From an uncultured Bacilli bacterium (GTDB taxonomy: Bacteria; Bacillota_I; Bacilli_A; RF39; UBA660), in NCBI GenBank assembly GCA_934086395.1, contig CAKOIE010000021.1:1-24942 (forward strand): DNA of 24,942 nt, in the 5' to 3' direction. Of the stretch, positions 1-7,147 are shown piece after piece. The notes under the pieces are model-generated. The model searched no databases, had not been told where the DNA came from, and was given only the letters and a program-made list of their open reading frames with translations. A program made the translations under genes and the position numbers. Each line of letters starts with the position of its first letter. The stretch's first letter is position 1.

Positions 1-75
1 CTTCATTTGTGGGCTTGTAGATATTAGGGCCTTATAGGCCATGTGAAAACCACGTCTTTTAGGCGTGGTTATTTA
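1..75. mobile_element. possible end of an IS200/IS605-type element
   Basis: The first 75 bases are non-coding in all frames I checked and contain two closely spaced hairpins: a 5-bp stem with a 3-base loop at 28-40 and a 9-bp stem with a TTTTA loop at 48-70. Such hairpin clusters occur at subterminal ends of IS200/IS605 elements, downstream of tnpB, where they overlap the guide RNA. No transposase coding sequence is inside the window, so the assignment rests on structure and general resemblance. The second hairpin alone could simply be a terminator. Confidence 0.33.
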
Positions 76-80
76 TTTTA
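48..80. terminator. bidirectional intrinsic terminator downstream of the retron RT
   Basis: The stem AACCACGTC/GGCGTGGTT (9 bp, one T-G wobble) closes a five-base TTTTA loop at 48-70. Plus-strand reading is followed by ATTTATTTTA, and minus-strand reading by TTTTC. It is the first strong hairpin 3' of the reverse transcriptase stop, so it would end the minus-strand retron transcript. Confidence 0.6.
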
Positions 81-119
81 TAAACAAAAAAGAAAATATC
101 TAAAATTATCTAATTTTTT

Positions 120-1073
120 TCAAATATTCTCTTTTAAACTTTTAACAAAATCTTTATATTTTTTAAATTCTTCATCATTTTCATTAATTTGTAATACATA
201 AAGAATTCTTCCATATAATTTATTTAAATAATTTTTAGGTTTAATATTAATACCACATTTTTCTAAATGAGAATCTATTCCAAATTTATTAATATAATAA
301 ATTTCTTGCCTTATCTTATTACGATATTTTATATTAACTTGCATTTTTTCATTAACCACAACTCCAGTTATATTTTGATTAGAAGATTTGTATATAACAT
401 GAATTTTACTATCATTTAATTCTAAACCTAGTTTATACAACATTTTTCTAACTTTAACTATTATCTCTTTTGGACTAAATTTGCCAGAAAAAGTCATATC
501 ATCAGAATATCTCGTAAAAGAAATATTTTTTGCTTCACACCAAAGCCCTAATTCTTCATCAAATTCCTTCATTATTAAATTTGATATATATGCAGAAGTT
601 GGTGAACCTTGAGTTAAATGATCATCATATGTACATAAATATGTTAATAACATACCAACTGATTTAGGAAAATATTCTATTGAAAAACACGAGTTATATA
701 CATCTAAAAATGATATATTTTCAAAGAAATTTTTAATATCTAACTTTAAAATCATTTCTTTATTAACATGAGAAATAGCGTTATCTTTTAGTCCAATTCC
801 TTTATGATATGCCTTTGCATATTTTGATATTTTTTTATTATTTAATATGCTAACTAAAATTCTTTTCTGAATTTGTTTTAAAGTTTTACTCGGTTCATAT
901 ATAGTTCTATATTTCCCATTATGTTTTTTTATTTTATATATTCTATAGTTATTTTCAATATTATTACTAATAGAATAAATAGTTTTTATATATTTTTTTT
1001 CATCTTTACAATCTATTAAATTAAGAGATAGTAAAAATTCATTACATTCTTTTATACCTACGTATTTCCACAT
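120..1073 (-). CDS. retron-type reverse transcriptase
   Basis: An RNA-dependent DNA polymerase of 317 aa that would copy the msd part of the adjacent non-coding RNA into msDNA. Reverse transcriptase motifs run in order: the KHNGKYRTIYEP region (50-61), NAISH matching the retron-specific NAxxH motif (98-102), LDIKNFF with the first catalytic Asp (D112), QGSPTS (155-160), YSDD catalytic pair (189-192) and NITGVVVN (234-241), matching the retron VTG region recognised in the thumb/Y domain. The length is usual for a stand-alone retron RT, with no fused effector. The start is fixed by AGGAGGT seven to eight bases upstream. It lies directly downstream of the msr-msd RNA and shares its promoter. QGSPTS together with NAxxH argues against a group II intron or diversity-generating RT. 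No effector gene is seen beside it. Confidence 0.93.
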   Translation of the reverse strand: MWKYVGIKECNEFLLSLNLIDCKDEKKYIKTIYSISNNIENNYRIYKIKKHNGKYRTIYEPSKTLKQIQKRILVSILNNKKISKYAKAYHKGIGLKDNAISHVNKEMILKLDIKNFFENISFLDVYNSCFSIEYFPKSVGMLLTYLCTYDDHLTQGSPTSAYISNLIMKEFDEELGLWCEAKNISFTRYSDDMTFSGKFSPKEIIVKVRKMLYKLGLELNDSKIHVIYKSSNQNITGVVVNEKMQVNIKYRNKIRQEIYYINKFGIDSHLEKCGINIKPKNYLNKLYGRILYVLQINENDEEFKKYKDFVKSLKENI

Positions 1074-1090
1074 TTTTACTACCTCCTAAT

Positions 1091-1262
1091 ATGCAGTACT
1101 AACGATATTGTAATATGGAAATGGACATAAAGCGAAGTGAAACGAAGCGGCTACACAACGTGTAGAATTGTCCTTTGAAGTATTACTATTTAATCGTCTA
1201 TAATTAATTTAGTCCCTTAACGACTCGTTAAAGTAGGAAATAATTCCAATCACTACTGCGAG
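1091..1262 (-). ncRNA. retron msr-msd non-coding RNA
   Basis: The roughly 170-nt region between promoter and RT has retron ncRNA architecture. The 5' end (1249-1259, transcribed GCAGTAGTGAT) pairs with the 3' end (1093-1106, ATCG...TACTGC) as an a1/a2 stem with a small bulge. After a1 come two msr-like hairpins: a short GGAA/TTCC stem, then a 7-bp stem CTTTAAC/GTTAAGG (1215-1233). The rest folds into a long imperfect msd stem. GTAATA/TATTAC (1181-1186 with 1110-1115) and GGACA/TGTCC (1169-1173 with 1123-1127) enclose an internal 6-bp hairpin CTACAC/GTGTAG (1151-1165). The priming G and the exact msDNA ends cannot be fixed by eye. The RNA precedes the RT, the usual retron order. Confidence 0.85.
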
Positions 1263-1265
1263 ATT

Positions 1266-1294
1266 ATTGTATCAAAATTAGCGTTATTTATCAA
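1266..1294 (-). promoter_or_regulatory. promoter of the retron
   Basis: On the minus strand a -35 TTGATA (1294-1289, five of six consensus) is separated by exactly 17 bases from a -10 TACAAT (1271-1266, five of six), which is preceded by the extended TGn element. Initiation about seven bases downstream falls at 1259-1260, the first base of the a1 repeat, so the transcript would begin at the paired end of the ncRNA. Confidence 0.8.
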
Positions 1295-1411
1295 ATTTTT
1301 CTTTATAATCATGTTTTCCAAGTTATAATATTTTTTTAAGTTTATGCAATACGTAATATTTTATTATCTTGATCTATAAAAAATTAAAAACTACTATTTA
1401 CAAAATTTTTA

Positions 1412-1432
1412 TGATAAAATGCATATGAGGTG
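1412..1432 (+). promoter_or_regulatory. extended -10 promoter and RBS of the HAD gene
   Basis: An extended -10 TGATAAAAT (1412-1420) lies just before GAGGTG (1427-1432), which is ten bases from the ATG. No convincing -35 exists at 17-bp spacing. The leader would be very short. The same nonamer occurs before the gene at 4340. Confidence 0.5.
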
Positions 1433-1441
1433 AACAACTAA

Positions 1442-2128
1442 ATGAATATAACTAATATTGTTTTTGATATAGGTGGAGTATTAGCCAAACCTAAAAGTGG
1501 AAATTGGTTCATTACTCCAAATTTTTGGAATATCATTGATAAAAGTGAAGTTAACCAAGAAGCACTAAATAATAGCCTAAAAAAATATATATATTTGCAT
1601 ACCCAAAATCCCAAAACCGAGCTTGAAGAACATAATATGTTTTCCAATTATTATTATAATGTTTTAAATGAAATCAAATACCCAAACTTAACAAAAGAAA
1701 TTGCCAGTAAATTAGCTGATGATTGTGTTTATAATGATGATAAATTTTTCTTTTATGAAGATGATAAAAATAATTTAGAAAAACTATCAAAAGATTATAA
1801 CCTATATATAATATCAAATGGATGGCCTTCTTCATTTAGAGTATTAAAAAATAATAATATGGAAAAATATTTTAAAGGAATAATTATTTCATCTATGTAT
1901 ACCACCATAAAGGAAGAAAAATTATTTAATGTATTTTTAGATAAATATAAAAATATTATCCCAAAAGAAACAATTTATATAGATGACAGAACATATATTT
2001 TAGATAAAGCAAAAAATTATGGTTTTAAACTTTTACTTATGGATAGAGAAAAAAACTATTTAAATAGTGAATATAAAAAAATAGAAAGCATGAAAGATTT
2101 AATTAAAATATTAGAAGAAAAACAATAA
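1442..2128 (+). CDS. HAD-superfamily hydrolase (YihX-like phosphatase)
   Basis: Predicted cytosolic phosphatase of 228 aa. Motif I is VFDIGGVL with nucleophile D9; the usual second Asp is Gly (D-x-G), as in the YihX branch of HAD subfamily IA. Motif II is IISNG with S125, motif III is probably K160, and motif IV is IDDR with D181/D182. The alpha-helical stretch at about 25-110 fits a C1 cap. The substrate cannot be inferred. It is divergent from the retron and single; a strong hairpin follows 98 bases after the stop. GAGGTG supports the start. It is unlikely to be a retron effector: it is on the opposite strand with its own promoter. Confidence 0.85.
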   Translation: MNITNIVFDIGGVLAKPKSGNWFITPNFWNIIDKSEVNQEALNNSLKKYIYLHTQNPKTELEEHNMFSNYYYNVLNEIKYPNLTKEIASKLADDCVYNDDKFFFYEDDKNNLEKLSKDYNLYIISNGWPSSFRVLKNNNMEKYFKGIIISSMYTTIKEEKLFNVFLDKYKNIIPKETIYIDDRTYILDKAKNYGFKLLLMDREKNYLNSEYKKIESMKDLIKILEEKQ

Positions 2129-2225
2129 TGTTTATCTAATATATAAATTACTTGAATTTGTACAAATAATAATGAAAAATATATCAAAATAGATTTAGAA
2201 TATTTATAAAATTAATTCAAATAAA

Positions 2226-2265
2226 AAAGAGAATATACGATAAATCAAGTATGTTCTCTTTATTA
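2226..2265. terminator. bidirectional terminator between converging genes
   Basis: A 13-bp stem (2226-2238 with 2249-2261, one G-U wobble) closes a ten-base loop. It is followed by TATTAGTTT on the plus strand and by a six-T run on the minus strand. It sits between the converging HAD gene and the lipoprotein gene. Confidence 0.8.
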
Positions 2266-2307
2266 GTTTACTAAAATATAACTAATTTACTTAAAAAAGC
2301 TAAATAA

Positions 2308-2781
2308 TTAGTTAAATTTTAAACTACTTACAAAAGCCTTAAAAGTATTAGAAGATAAATCAGTATTTAATGTACAATCATATGATATTTGATATTTGCT
2401 TCCATTATAATCATTTATTAAATATAACATTTTTTGCCATCCGTTTCCATCATTTTTTACATATCCACGTGTCCAAATATAACCGTTGATATTTTCTTCG
2501 CTATATTCTATTTCCACGTCGTTATTTACATAGAGTAAGAATTTTACTGATTTTTTAGCATCCTTTTCTTCAAGTGATACACCATTAGAAATACTAACTG
2601 AACAGAAATTAGTATTATTTTTGTATGTACAACTATATTGTGATTCATTTTTTTCACAATTTGAAAACGTTTTAGGAATTTCAAAAGATAACTCATTTAT
2701 TGTACCTAATTCATTTTTGCCACAAGCAATAAGTAATAAAGAATCTAATAATATTACTATAATTAAAATTGTTTTTTTCAT
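2308..2781 (-). CDS. small lipoprotein of unknown function
   Basis: A 157-aa protein with a lipoprotein signal: MKK, a hydrophobic stretch (4-18) and the lipobox LIAC ending at C20. It should therefore be lipidated and held on the outer face of the cytoplasmic membrane. The mature part is polar with four further cysteines (about 42, 51, 60 and 136), which could form disulfides. I recognise no family. The start has GAGGTG six bases upstream. It lies 56 bases behind the small membrane-protein gene on the same strand and may share its transcript. The spacer contains the short tandem ACAATAAT, whose purpose is unclear. Confidence 0.75.
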   Translation of the reverse strand: MKKTILIIVILLDSLLLIACGKNELGTINELSFEIPKTFSNCEKNESQYSCTYKNNTNFCSVSISNGVSLEEKDAKKSVKFLLYVNNDVEIEYSEENINGYIWTRGYVKNDGNGWQKMLYLINDYNGSKYQISYDCTLNTDLSSNTFKAFVSSLKFN

Positions 2782-2837
2782 TTTTTCACCTCATTTAATA
2801 AAACAATAATACAATAATACAATACGATATAATATAA

Positions 2838-3203
2838 TTATTTGTATCTATCTTTTAATTCTGGATAACCTTTTTTTACCGCCGATTTAAATTGTTTAAT
2901 TCTTAAATAGAAAAAATCATAAAAGAGCATTAAAAGCAGTGGTAGTATAATTAAAAATAATCTTAAATAATCATCTATAGTATTTAAAAGACTTCTACCT
3001 AAAAAATAAAAACCTACCACCATCATTATACTAGAAACAATAAAATCAATTATTGCCGATTTTTTTTCATTAGTAAGTTGAACATAATAATTATCTAATT
3101 GTTCGATAGAAAAAGTTCTATCTTTAATTGATTTAACAAATTTTTTATCTAATGCTTTTCTAATAATAAAACTAATTTGTGCTATATTTTCACCTCCCAC
3201 CAT
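2838..3203 (-). CDS. small two-helix membrane protein
   Basis: The protein has 121 aa as drawn. A soluble N-terminal part (about 1-47) is followed by two probable membrane helices (about 50-70 and 80-101) and a basic C-terminal tail. I recognise no family. The start is odd. The only standard start codon is ATG at 3203-3201, yet the perfect GGGAGGTG lies four to eleven bases inside the ORF, and on the minus strand the ATG overlaps a TATAAT sequence. An extended -10 TGTTATACT ends five bases before that ATG. The mRNA may therefore be leaderless from this ATG, or translation may begin at a rare ATA/ATT codon after the Shine-Dalgarno. The gene is divergent from the XRE regulator gene. Confidence 0.65.
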   Translation of the reverse strand: MVGGENIAQISFIIRKALDKKFVKSIKDRTFSIEQLDNYYVQLTNEKKSAIIDFIVSSIMMVVGFYFLGRSLLNTIDDYLRLFLIILPLLLMLFYDFFYLRIKQFKSAVKKGYPELKDRYK

Positions 3204-3218
3204 TATAAGTATAACACA
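3202..3218 (-). promoter_or_regulatory. extended -10 abutting the membrane-protein start
   Basis: Read on the minus strand, TGTTATACT is followed directly by TATAATGG, where TATAAT overlaps the ATG at 3203-3201. Either -10 would give a transcript with little or no 5' leader. No good -35 is present. The 87-bp gap to the TTG start of the divergent regulator could hold an operator, but I see no clear dyad. Confidence 0.4.
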
Positions 3219-3290
3219 AGTACTTCATACAGGCGACATATTTTCTGGAATTTTTATGAAATAATCTTTTGTAGAAGGAAGTGTTATACT

Positions 3291-3530
3291 TTGACAAGCA
3301 GATATTCTAAAGAACAATTATCATTAATTGTCAGAAAAAACATAAGAAAGTATAGATTAATGAGAAAGTACACACTTCAAGAACTAGCAGACAAAACAGG
3401 ACTTACTCATGGATATGTAAGGGATTTAGAATGTTTTTCTATAGATAAAACACCATTATTAGAAACTATTGGAAAATTTGCTGATGCTTTAGAAATAGAT
3501 ATTAGACAATTATTTGATGAGATAAACTAA
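3291..3530 (+). CDS. XRE-family helix-turn-helix regulator
   Basis: A 79-aa DNA-binding protein made almost entirely of one XRE/Cro-type HTH domain. The recognition region is TLQELADKTGLTHGYVRDLE (about 27-46), followed by the helix with PLLETIGKFADALEIDIRQLF. I chose the TTG at 3291 because AAGGAAG (3275-3281) precedes it at normal spacing. Extending to 3177 adds 38 residues unlike any HTH protein and runs into the divergent gene. The position, head to head with the membrane-protein gene, suggests it regulates itself and that gene. No second effector-sensing domain is present. Confidence 0.85.
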   Translation: MTSRYSKEQLSLIVRKNIRKYRLMRKYTLQELADKTGLTHGYVRDLECFSIDKTPLLETIGKFADALEIDIRQLFDEIN

Positions 3531-3616
3531 ATATAATCATATAACAATAAAGTGGTTAAATTAATCATGTTTTTATTTTGATATTTCTTATTTACCGAAC
3601 ATGACTGCTAAGAAAA

Positions 3617-4177
3617 TTAATTACTTAATTTCTTGACGTCTCCATCTATTTTTAAAATCTCATAATGTTTACCTATACTATAATGAAATCCATCCATTGC
3701 TCCAGCAGAGTATGAATATATTTCATAATTATTATCACAATAATAGTGAGTATCATTATATATATCAATTTTATCTGGTTCTTCATCTAATCCCGTACCA
3801 AATGTTAGTAGATAACCAAAAAGTAATGGTCCAAAAAATATACAAACAAATAAAACTAACAAACAAGATATTATTTTTATAGTGTTATCCTCCATAAATC
3901 CTGTTACACAAATTAATATTATATTAGAAAAACCAAAAAATAATTGTAGCGCATTTTTAGAAAATATTAGTATTACCAAGTAAATAATAAGTATTGAAAA
4001 TCTATATTTTATCTTCTTTCTAAAAATAGTCAAAATCAAAGCATTTATAATCATTAAAACAATCATAAATATTTGGTATAGTAATCCATGAATTTTTAAG
4101 TTGTATAAAATTATATTGCTTATCATAAATAGCATCATCATATAACCAGCATAATTTTTAGTAAAATTTTTCATCAT
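3617..4177 (-). CDS. polytopic membrane protein of unknown function
   Basis: A 186-aa protein with four to five hydrophobic segments (about 10-27, 31-51, 58-80, 83-96 and 99-127) and a polar, tyrosine-rich C-terminal domain of about 58 residues (DEEPDKIDIYNDTHYYCDN and onward). I recognise no family. GAAGGA lies upstream of the first of two adjacent ATG codons; the second is also possible. The gene converges on the XRE gene and diverges from the gene at 4340. A perfect dyad lies 52 bases upstream of its start and could be its operator. Confidence 0.75.
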   Translation of the reverse strand: MMKNFTKNYAGYMMMLFMISNIILYNLKIHGLLYQIFMIVLMIINALILTIFRKKIKYRFSILIIYLVILIFSKNALQLFFGFSNIILICVTGFMEDNTIKIISCLLVLFVCIFFGPLLFGYLLTFGTGLDEEPDKIDIYNDTHYYCDNNYEIYSYSAGAMDGFHYSIGKHYEILKIDGDVKKLSN

Positions 4178-4228
4178 AAATTTTCCTTCTTTCTAAATAA
4201 ATTTTATTATTAACCTCAAAATAAAGCA

Positions 4229-4245
4229 TCCTACGAATCGTAGGA
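4229..4245. promoter_or_regulatory. 17-bp perfect dyad, possible operator
   Basis: TCCTACGA-A-TCGTAGGA is a perfect 8-bp inverted repeat around one central base, in the 162-bp gap between the divergent genes at 3617-4177 and 4340-4987. It is far richer in GC than its surroundings. There is no T-run on either side, so it is not an intrinsic terminator. A dimeric repressor site is the simplest reading; the protein that binds is unknown. Confidence 0.55.
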
Positions 4246-4309
4246 AACAGTGAATATCATATTAACAAATAAAAAACTTCATAAAAATATTTCTAATTAA
4301 TTTTATTAA

Positions 4310-4336
4310 TGATAAAATGTATTTAGAAAGAGGTGT
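4310..4336 (+). promoter_or_regulatory. extended -10 promoter and RBS of the 215-aa gene
   Basis: TGATAAAAT (4310-4318) is identical to the extended -10 before the HAD gene. AGAGGTG follows and the ATG is at 4340. No good -35 is seen. Confidence 0.5.
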
Positions 4337-4339
4337 TGT

Positions 4340-4987
4340 ATGAAAAATGAAACAACTAATTACAAAGTTAAATATGCAATTATGGAAATAGAAAGAACTA
4401 TTAATGACAAAGGAATTAGTAGAACTTATGCATATTATATACCTGCTAAATGTTATGTTACTTCTAAAGAGGAAATATATTTGAGCAGAGGAGAAACAAA
4501 AATAATCTATAATGTTGTTTTTATTACTCCTGATTTAAATGAACAATCTAAATTAATACAGCCTCAATATAACTTTTATGGTGATTGTATAAATTCAATA
4601 CCTACAGATAATATTTTTGATACATATGGAGAAGCTAAAAATGAAGCAAATACAAAAAATATTAATTATTACAGATATTTAAGAACGCAATTATCATGTA
4701 GTAGTATAAAAAAACAATTAGAAATTTTAAATAATAATTATAAACTTTTAACTAAGTATGGCCAAGAAATAGAAAGCCATTTATTAGATATAACTGATGA
4801 AATAAAAATTAGTTATTTACCAATTTTACCAGAAGAGCAAATAAATACAATATTATTAAAATTAATACAATTACCTTTGATTCAAAGTGATGAATTTTTA
4901 TGCTCGTTAAATGAAAAAGAGATTAGTCTGTTATTAGAAATAGCATCATCAAATAAAACTGAACAAACAAAAAAATTAATTAAATAA
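4340..4987 (+). CDS. hypothetical protein, 215 aa
   Basis: I do not recognise this protein. It has no signal peptide or membrane helix and should be cytosolic. The N-terminal half (about 5-80) alternates in a beta-strand-like way (VKYAIMEIERTI, RTYAYYIPAKCYV, KIIYNVVFITPDL). The C-terminal half from about 95 is helical and charged (SSIKKQLEILNNNYKLL, EKEISLLLEIASS). RBS AGAGGTG supports the start. It appears to be a single-gene unit with its own extended -10. No neighbour suggests a role. Confidence 0.65.
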   Translation: MKNETTNYKVKYAIMEIERTINDKGISRTYAYYIPAKCYVTSKEEIYLSRGETKIIYNVVFITPDLNEQSKLIQPQYNFYGDCINSIPTDNIFDTYGEAKNEANTKNINYYRYLRTQLSCSSIKKQLEILNNNYKLLTKYGQEIESHLLDITDEIKISYLPILPEEQINTILLKLIQLPLIQSDEFLCSLNEKEISLLLEIASSNKTEQTKKLIK

Positions 4988-5049
4988 AATAAACTAATTA
5001 ATAATAAATTATCTAGAAAATATTATAGAAAAATTATAAAAAAAGATGC

Positions 5050-5065
5050 AGTAATAATTATTACT
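5050..5065. repeat. 16-bp AT-only palindrome
   Basis: AGTAATAATTATTACT is a perfect palindrome in the 195-bp gap before the deacetylase gene. A shorter TTACAATGTAA dyad lies at 5088-5098. Either could be a binding site; in sequence this AT-rich both may be chance. Confidence 0.3.
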
Positions 5066-5134
5066 AAAACTAAAAAAATAATATAAATTACAATGTAAAC
5101 TAATTATATATTTAAAACTATACTTATTTATATA

Positions 5135-5156
5135 TGCTATAATCTTTTTGTATAAT
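5135..5156 (+). promoter_or_regulatory. promoter of the deacetylase-tag operon
   Basis: TGCTATAAT (5135-5143) is a full extended -10, and a second TATAAT lies at 5151-5156. The -35 region is poor. AAGAGGT lies before the ATG at 5183. Confidence 0.55.
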
Positions 5157-5182
5157 AAATTTATATAAATAAGAGGTAGATT

Positions 5183-6553
5183 ATGATAAAATATAAAAAA
5201 TCAAAAATTAGATTAACAAAAATTGGAAAAATAGTTTTTAGCACTAGTTTTATTTTATTAATAATTATGATATTTATGGTATCCAAATTATTCTATAGTA
5301 AATATTATATTAAAGAGGAAAAATCAGATTATATAGTTGAAATTAATTTTCCAAAATTAAATAATAAGAATTTAATATCTTATTCTAATAATTATATAAA
5401 TACTAAGAAAAAAGAATTTAAACAAAATATTAGTAATTTAAATAATAGTGATATAGATAAATATCAATTTAGAGCTAATTATCAATTAAAAGATACAAAT
5501 GAATTAATTGGACTACATTTAACTATTTATGAATATACAGGAGGTTCTCATCAAACTAGATATGATAAATCCTACTATTATTCTAAAAAAGAAAATAAAA
5601 TAGTTTCATTAGTAGATTTTCTTGAAAATGAAGAAAGCTTAGAAAAGTTATCTAATCTTGCTTATTATTATGTAATGAAATATAGTAAAATAAATAATCT
5701 TAATATAGATGAAGATATGCCTAAAGAGGGGTTAAAATCGGAAATATTTAATTTTGAAAATTTTGAATTTTTAGATGATGGATTATCTATTATATTTCCA
5801 CCATTACAAGTAGCATATTATGCAGCAGGAGAAATAAAAATTACTATACCATATTCTGATTTAAATGGAATAATTAAAAGAGAATATTTAAAATATAGTA
5901 ATAAACAAGAAGTTAGCAATAATAATCGTAATATTGAAGAATTTAAAAATAAAAAATTAATCGCTTTTACATTTGATGATGGACCTAGTTATATAGGAAC
6001 TAATAAATTATTAGATAATTTAGATAAATATAATGCAAGAGTAACATTCTTTGTATTAGGAAGTAGGGTAAATGAACATAAAACAACATTAAAAAGAGCA
6101 CATGACATGGGAAATTTAATTGGAAGTCACACATATAATCATTTAAATTTATTAAATTTAGATAATTATTCTATAACAAATGAAATAAAAAATACTAATG
6201 AAGTCATTAAAGAAGTAATAAATGAAGATCCTGTTTTTTTAAGACCACCATATGGAAATACAAATCAAAATATAAAGAATATTTCTAATATGTATACAAT
6301 TTTATGGAATTTAGACACCGAAGATTGGAAATATAAAAATGCTGAAAAAATTTCTAATTATATTGTAGATAATGCTAAAGATGGATCTATTGTACTACTG
6401 CATGATCTTTATGAAACATCAGTTGATGGAGCTTTACTTGCTATGGAAAAATTAGAACAAGAAGGATATGCATTTGTAACAATTGATGAACTTGCTAAAT
6501 TAAAAAATATAGAATTAAAAAAAGAAAAAAGTTATTATCAAATTAATAATTAA
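5183..6553 (+). CDS. membrane-anchored polysaccharide deacetylase, PdaC-like
   Basis: A metal-dependent carbohydrate esterase family 4 enzyme of 456 aa, expected to act outside the cell on peptidoglycan or another amino-sugar polymer. An N-terminal anchor helix (about 18-38) follows a basic start. The region at about 48-230 resembles DUF4163/DUF3298 of Bacillus PdaC, including GGSHQTRY (120-127). The NodB domain (about 258-440) has all five motifs: TFDDGP with D265/D266, SHTYNH with H316/H320, RPPYG (354-358), LDTEDW (377-382) and LLHD with H407. All catalytic residues are present, so it should be active. The tag gene follows 20 bases after its stop, with no terminator between. Removing acetyl groups would alter wall charge and lysozyme sensitivity. 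Confidence 0.92.
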   Translation: MIKYKKSKIRLTKIGKIVFSTSFILLIIMIFMVSKLFYSKYYIKEEKSDYIVEINFPKLNNKNLISYSNNYINTKKKEFKQNISNLNNSDIDKYQFRANYQLKDTNELIGLHLTIYEYTGGSHQTRYDKSYYYSKKENKIVSLVDFLENEESLEKLSNLAYYYVMKYSKINNLNIDEDMPKEGLKSEIFNFENFEFLDDGLSIIFPPLQVAYYAAGEIKITIPYSDLNGIIKREYLKYSNKQEVSNNNRNIEEFKNKKLIAFTFDDGPSYIGTNKLLDNLDKYNARVTFFVLGSRVNEHKTTLKRAHDMGNLIGSHTYNHLNLLNLDNYSITNEIKNTNEVIKEVINEDPVFLRPPYGNTNQNIKNISNMYTILWNLDTEDWKYKNAEKISNYIVDNAKDGSIVLLHDLYETSVDGALLAMEKLEQEGYAFVTIDELAKLKNIELKKEKSYYQINN

Positions 6554-6573
6554 TAATATTTAAAAGGAGATAC

Positions 6574-7125
6574 ATGAATAGATGTGATTGGTGTAATTTA
6601 AAAAATCCTATATACATAAAATATCATGATGAAGAATGGGGCATTCTTAACACAAACGATAATTATCTTTATGAAATGTTAATTCTTGAATCATTTCAAG
6701 CAGGCTTATCATGGGAGTGTATATTAAATAAAAGAGAATCTTTTAGGAAAGCATATGATAATTTTGATATAAATAAAGTATGTAATTATGATGATAATAA
6801 AATTGAATGGTTAATTCAAAATAAAGATATTATTAGAAATAAACTAAAAATAAAAGCAAGTATTAATAATAGCAAAATATTTAAACAAATAGTAAAAGAA
6901 TATGGTACATTTTATAATTACTTATTAACGTTTACAAAAGGTAATTTTTATTATAACAGTACTGACACTAGATCAAAATTATCAGACGATATTTCAAAAG
7001 ATTTAACCAAAAGAGGAATGAAATTTGTCGGAACAACTATAATATATTCTTATCTTCAAGCCGTTGGCATAATTAACTCTCATCAAGAGAATTGTTTTTT
7101 ATCTCAAAATAAAACTTCACACTAA
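6574..7125 (+). CDS. tag: DNA-3-methyladenine glycosylase I
   Basis: A cytosolic base-excision repair enzyme that removes 3-methyladenine from alkylated DNA. The 183-aa length matches the family. The N-terminus MNRCDWC with C4, YHDEEWG with H18, and SHQENC with H170 and C174 supply the four expected zinc ligands. LESFQAGLSW contains the catalytic Glu (E39), and KRGMKFVGTTIIYSYLQAVGIINSH is the conserved C-terminal signature region. AAAGGAG precedes the ATG, and the gene is cotranscribed with the upstream deacetylase. Its last codons and stop lie inside the terminator hairpin shared with the converging peptidase gene. Confidence 0.95.
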   Translation: MNRCDWCNLKNPIYIKYHDEEWGILNTNDNYLYEMLILESFQAGLSWECILNKRESFRKAYDNFDINKVCNYDDNKIEWLIQNKDIIRNKLKIKASINNSKIFKQIVKEYGTFYNYLLTFTKGNFYYNSTDTRSKLSDDISKDLTKRGMKFVGTTIIYSYLQAVGIINSHQENCFLSQNKTSH

Positions 7126-7147
7126 CAACTAATGTGAAGTTATTTTT
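7113..7147. terminator. bidirectional terminator overlapping two stop codons
   Basis: The 9-bp stem AACTTCACA/TGTGAAGTT (7113-7121 with 7133-7141) closes an 11-base loop and is followed by ATTTTTT on the plus strand; on the minus strand AAAAT precedes it. The tag stop TAA (7123-7125) and the peptidase stop (7131-7129) both lie in the loop, so the two arms are coding for the two converging genes. Confidence 0.85.

Noticed and set aside
120..1073. RT as part of a diversity-generating system with the lectin-like gene at 10948 as target
   Set aside because: The RT has retron-specific NAxxH and QGSPTS motifs, its ncRNA folds as msr-msd, and no variable/template repeat pair is visible near either gene.
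1131..1150. CGAAG direct repeats in the retron RNA as a CRISPR-like or palindromic element
   Set aside because: AGCGAAG and CGAAGCG are mirror-like/direct copies within the msd loop, only two units, with no spacer pattern.
2795..2825. Short tandem ACAATAAT units as a phase-variation tract
   Set aside because: Only two and a half units, with the second changed; too short to claim slippage control.
3177..3290. 38-residue N-terminal extension of the XRE protein
   Set aside because: No RBS, unlike any HTH protein, and it runs through the divergent promoter; TTG 3291 has a proper RBS.
3565..3604. Inverted repeat TCATGTT/AACATGA between converging genes
   Set aside because: The 26-base loop and absence of a clear T tract make it a poor terminator; probably chance, although some terminator is expected here.
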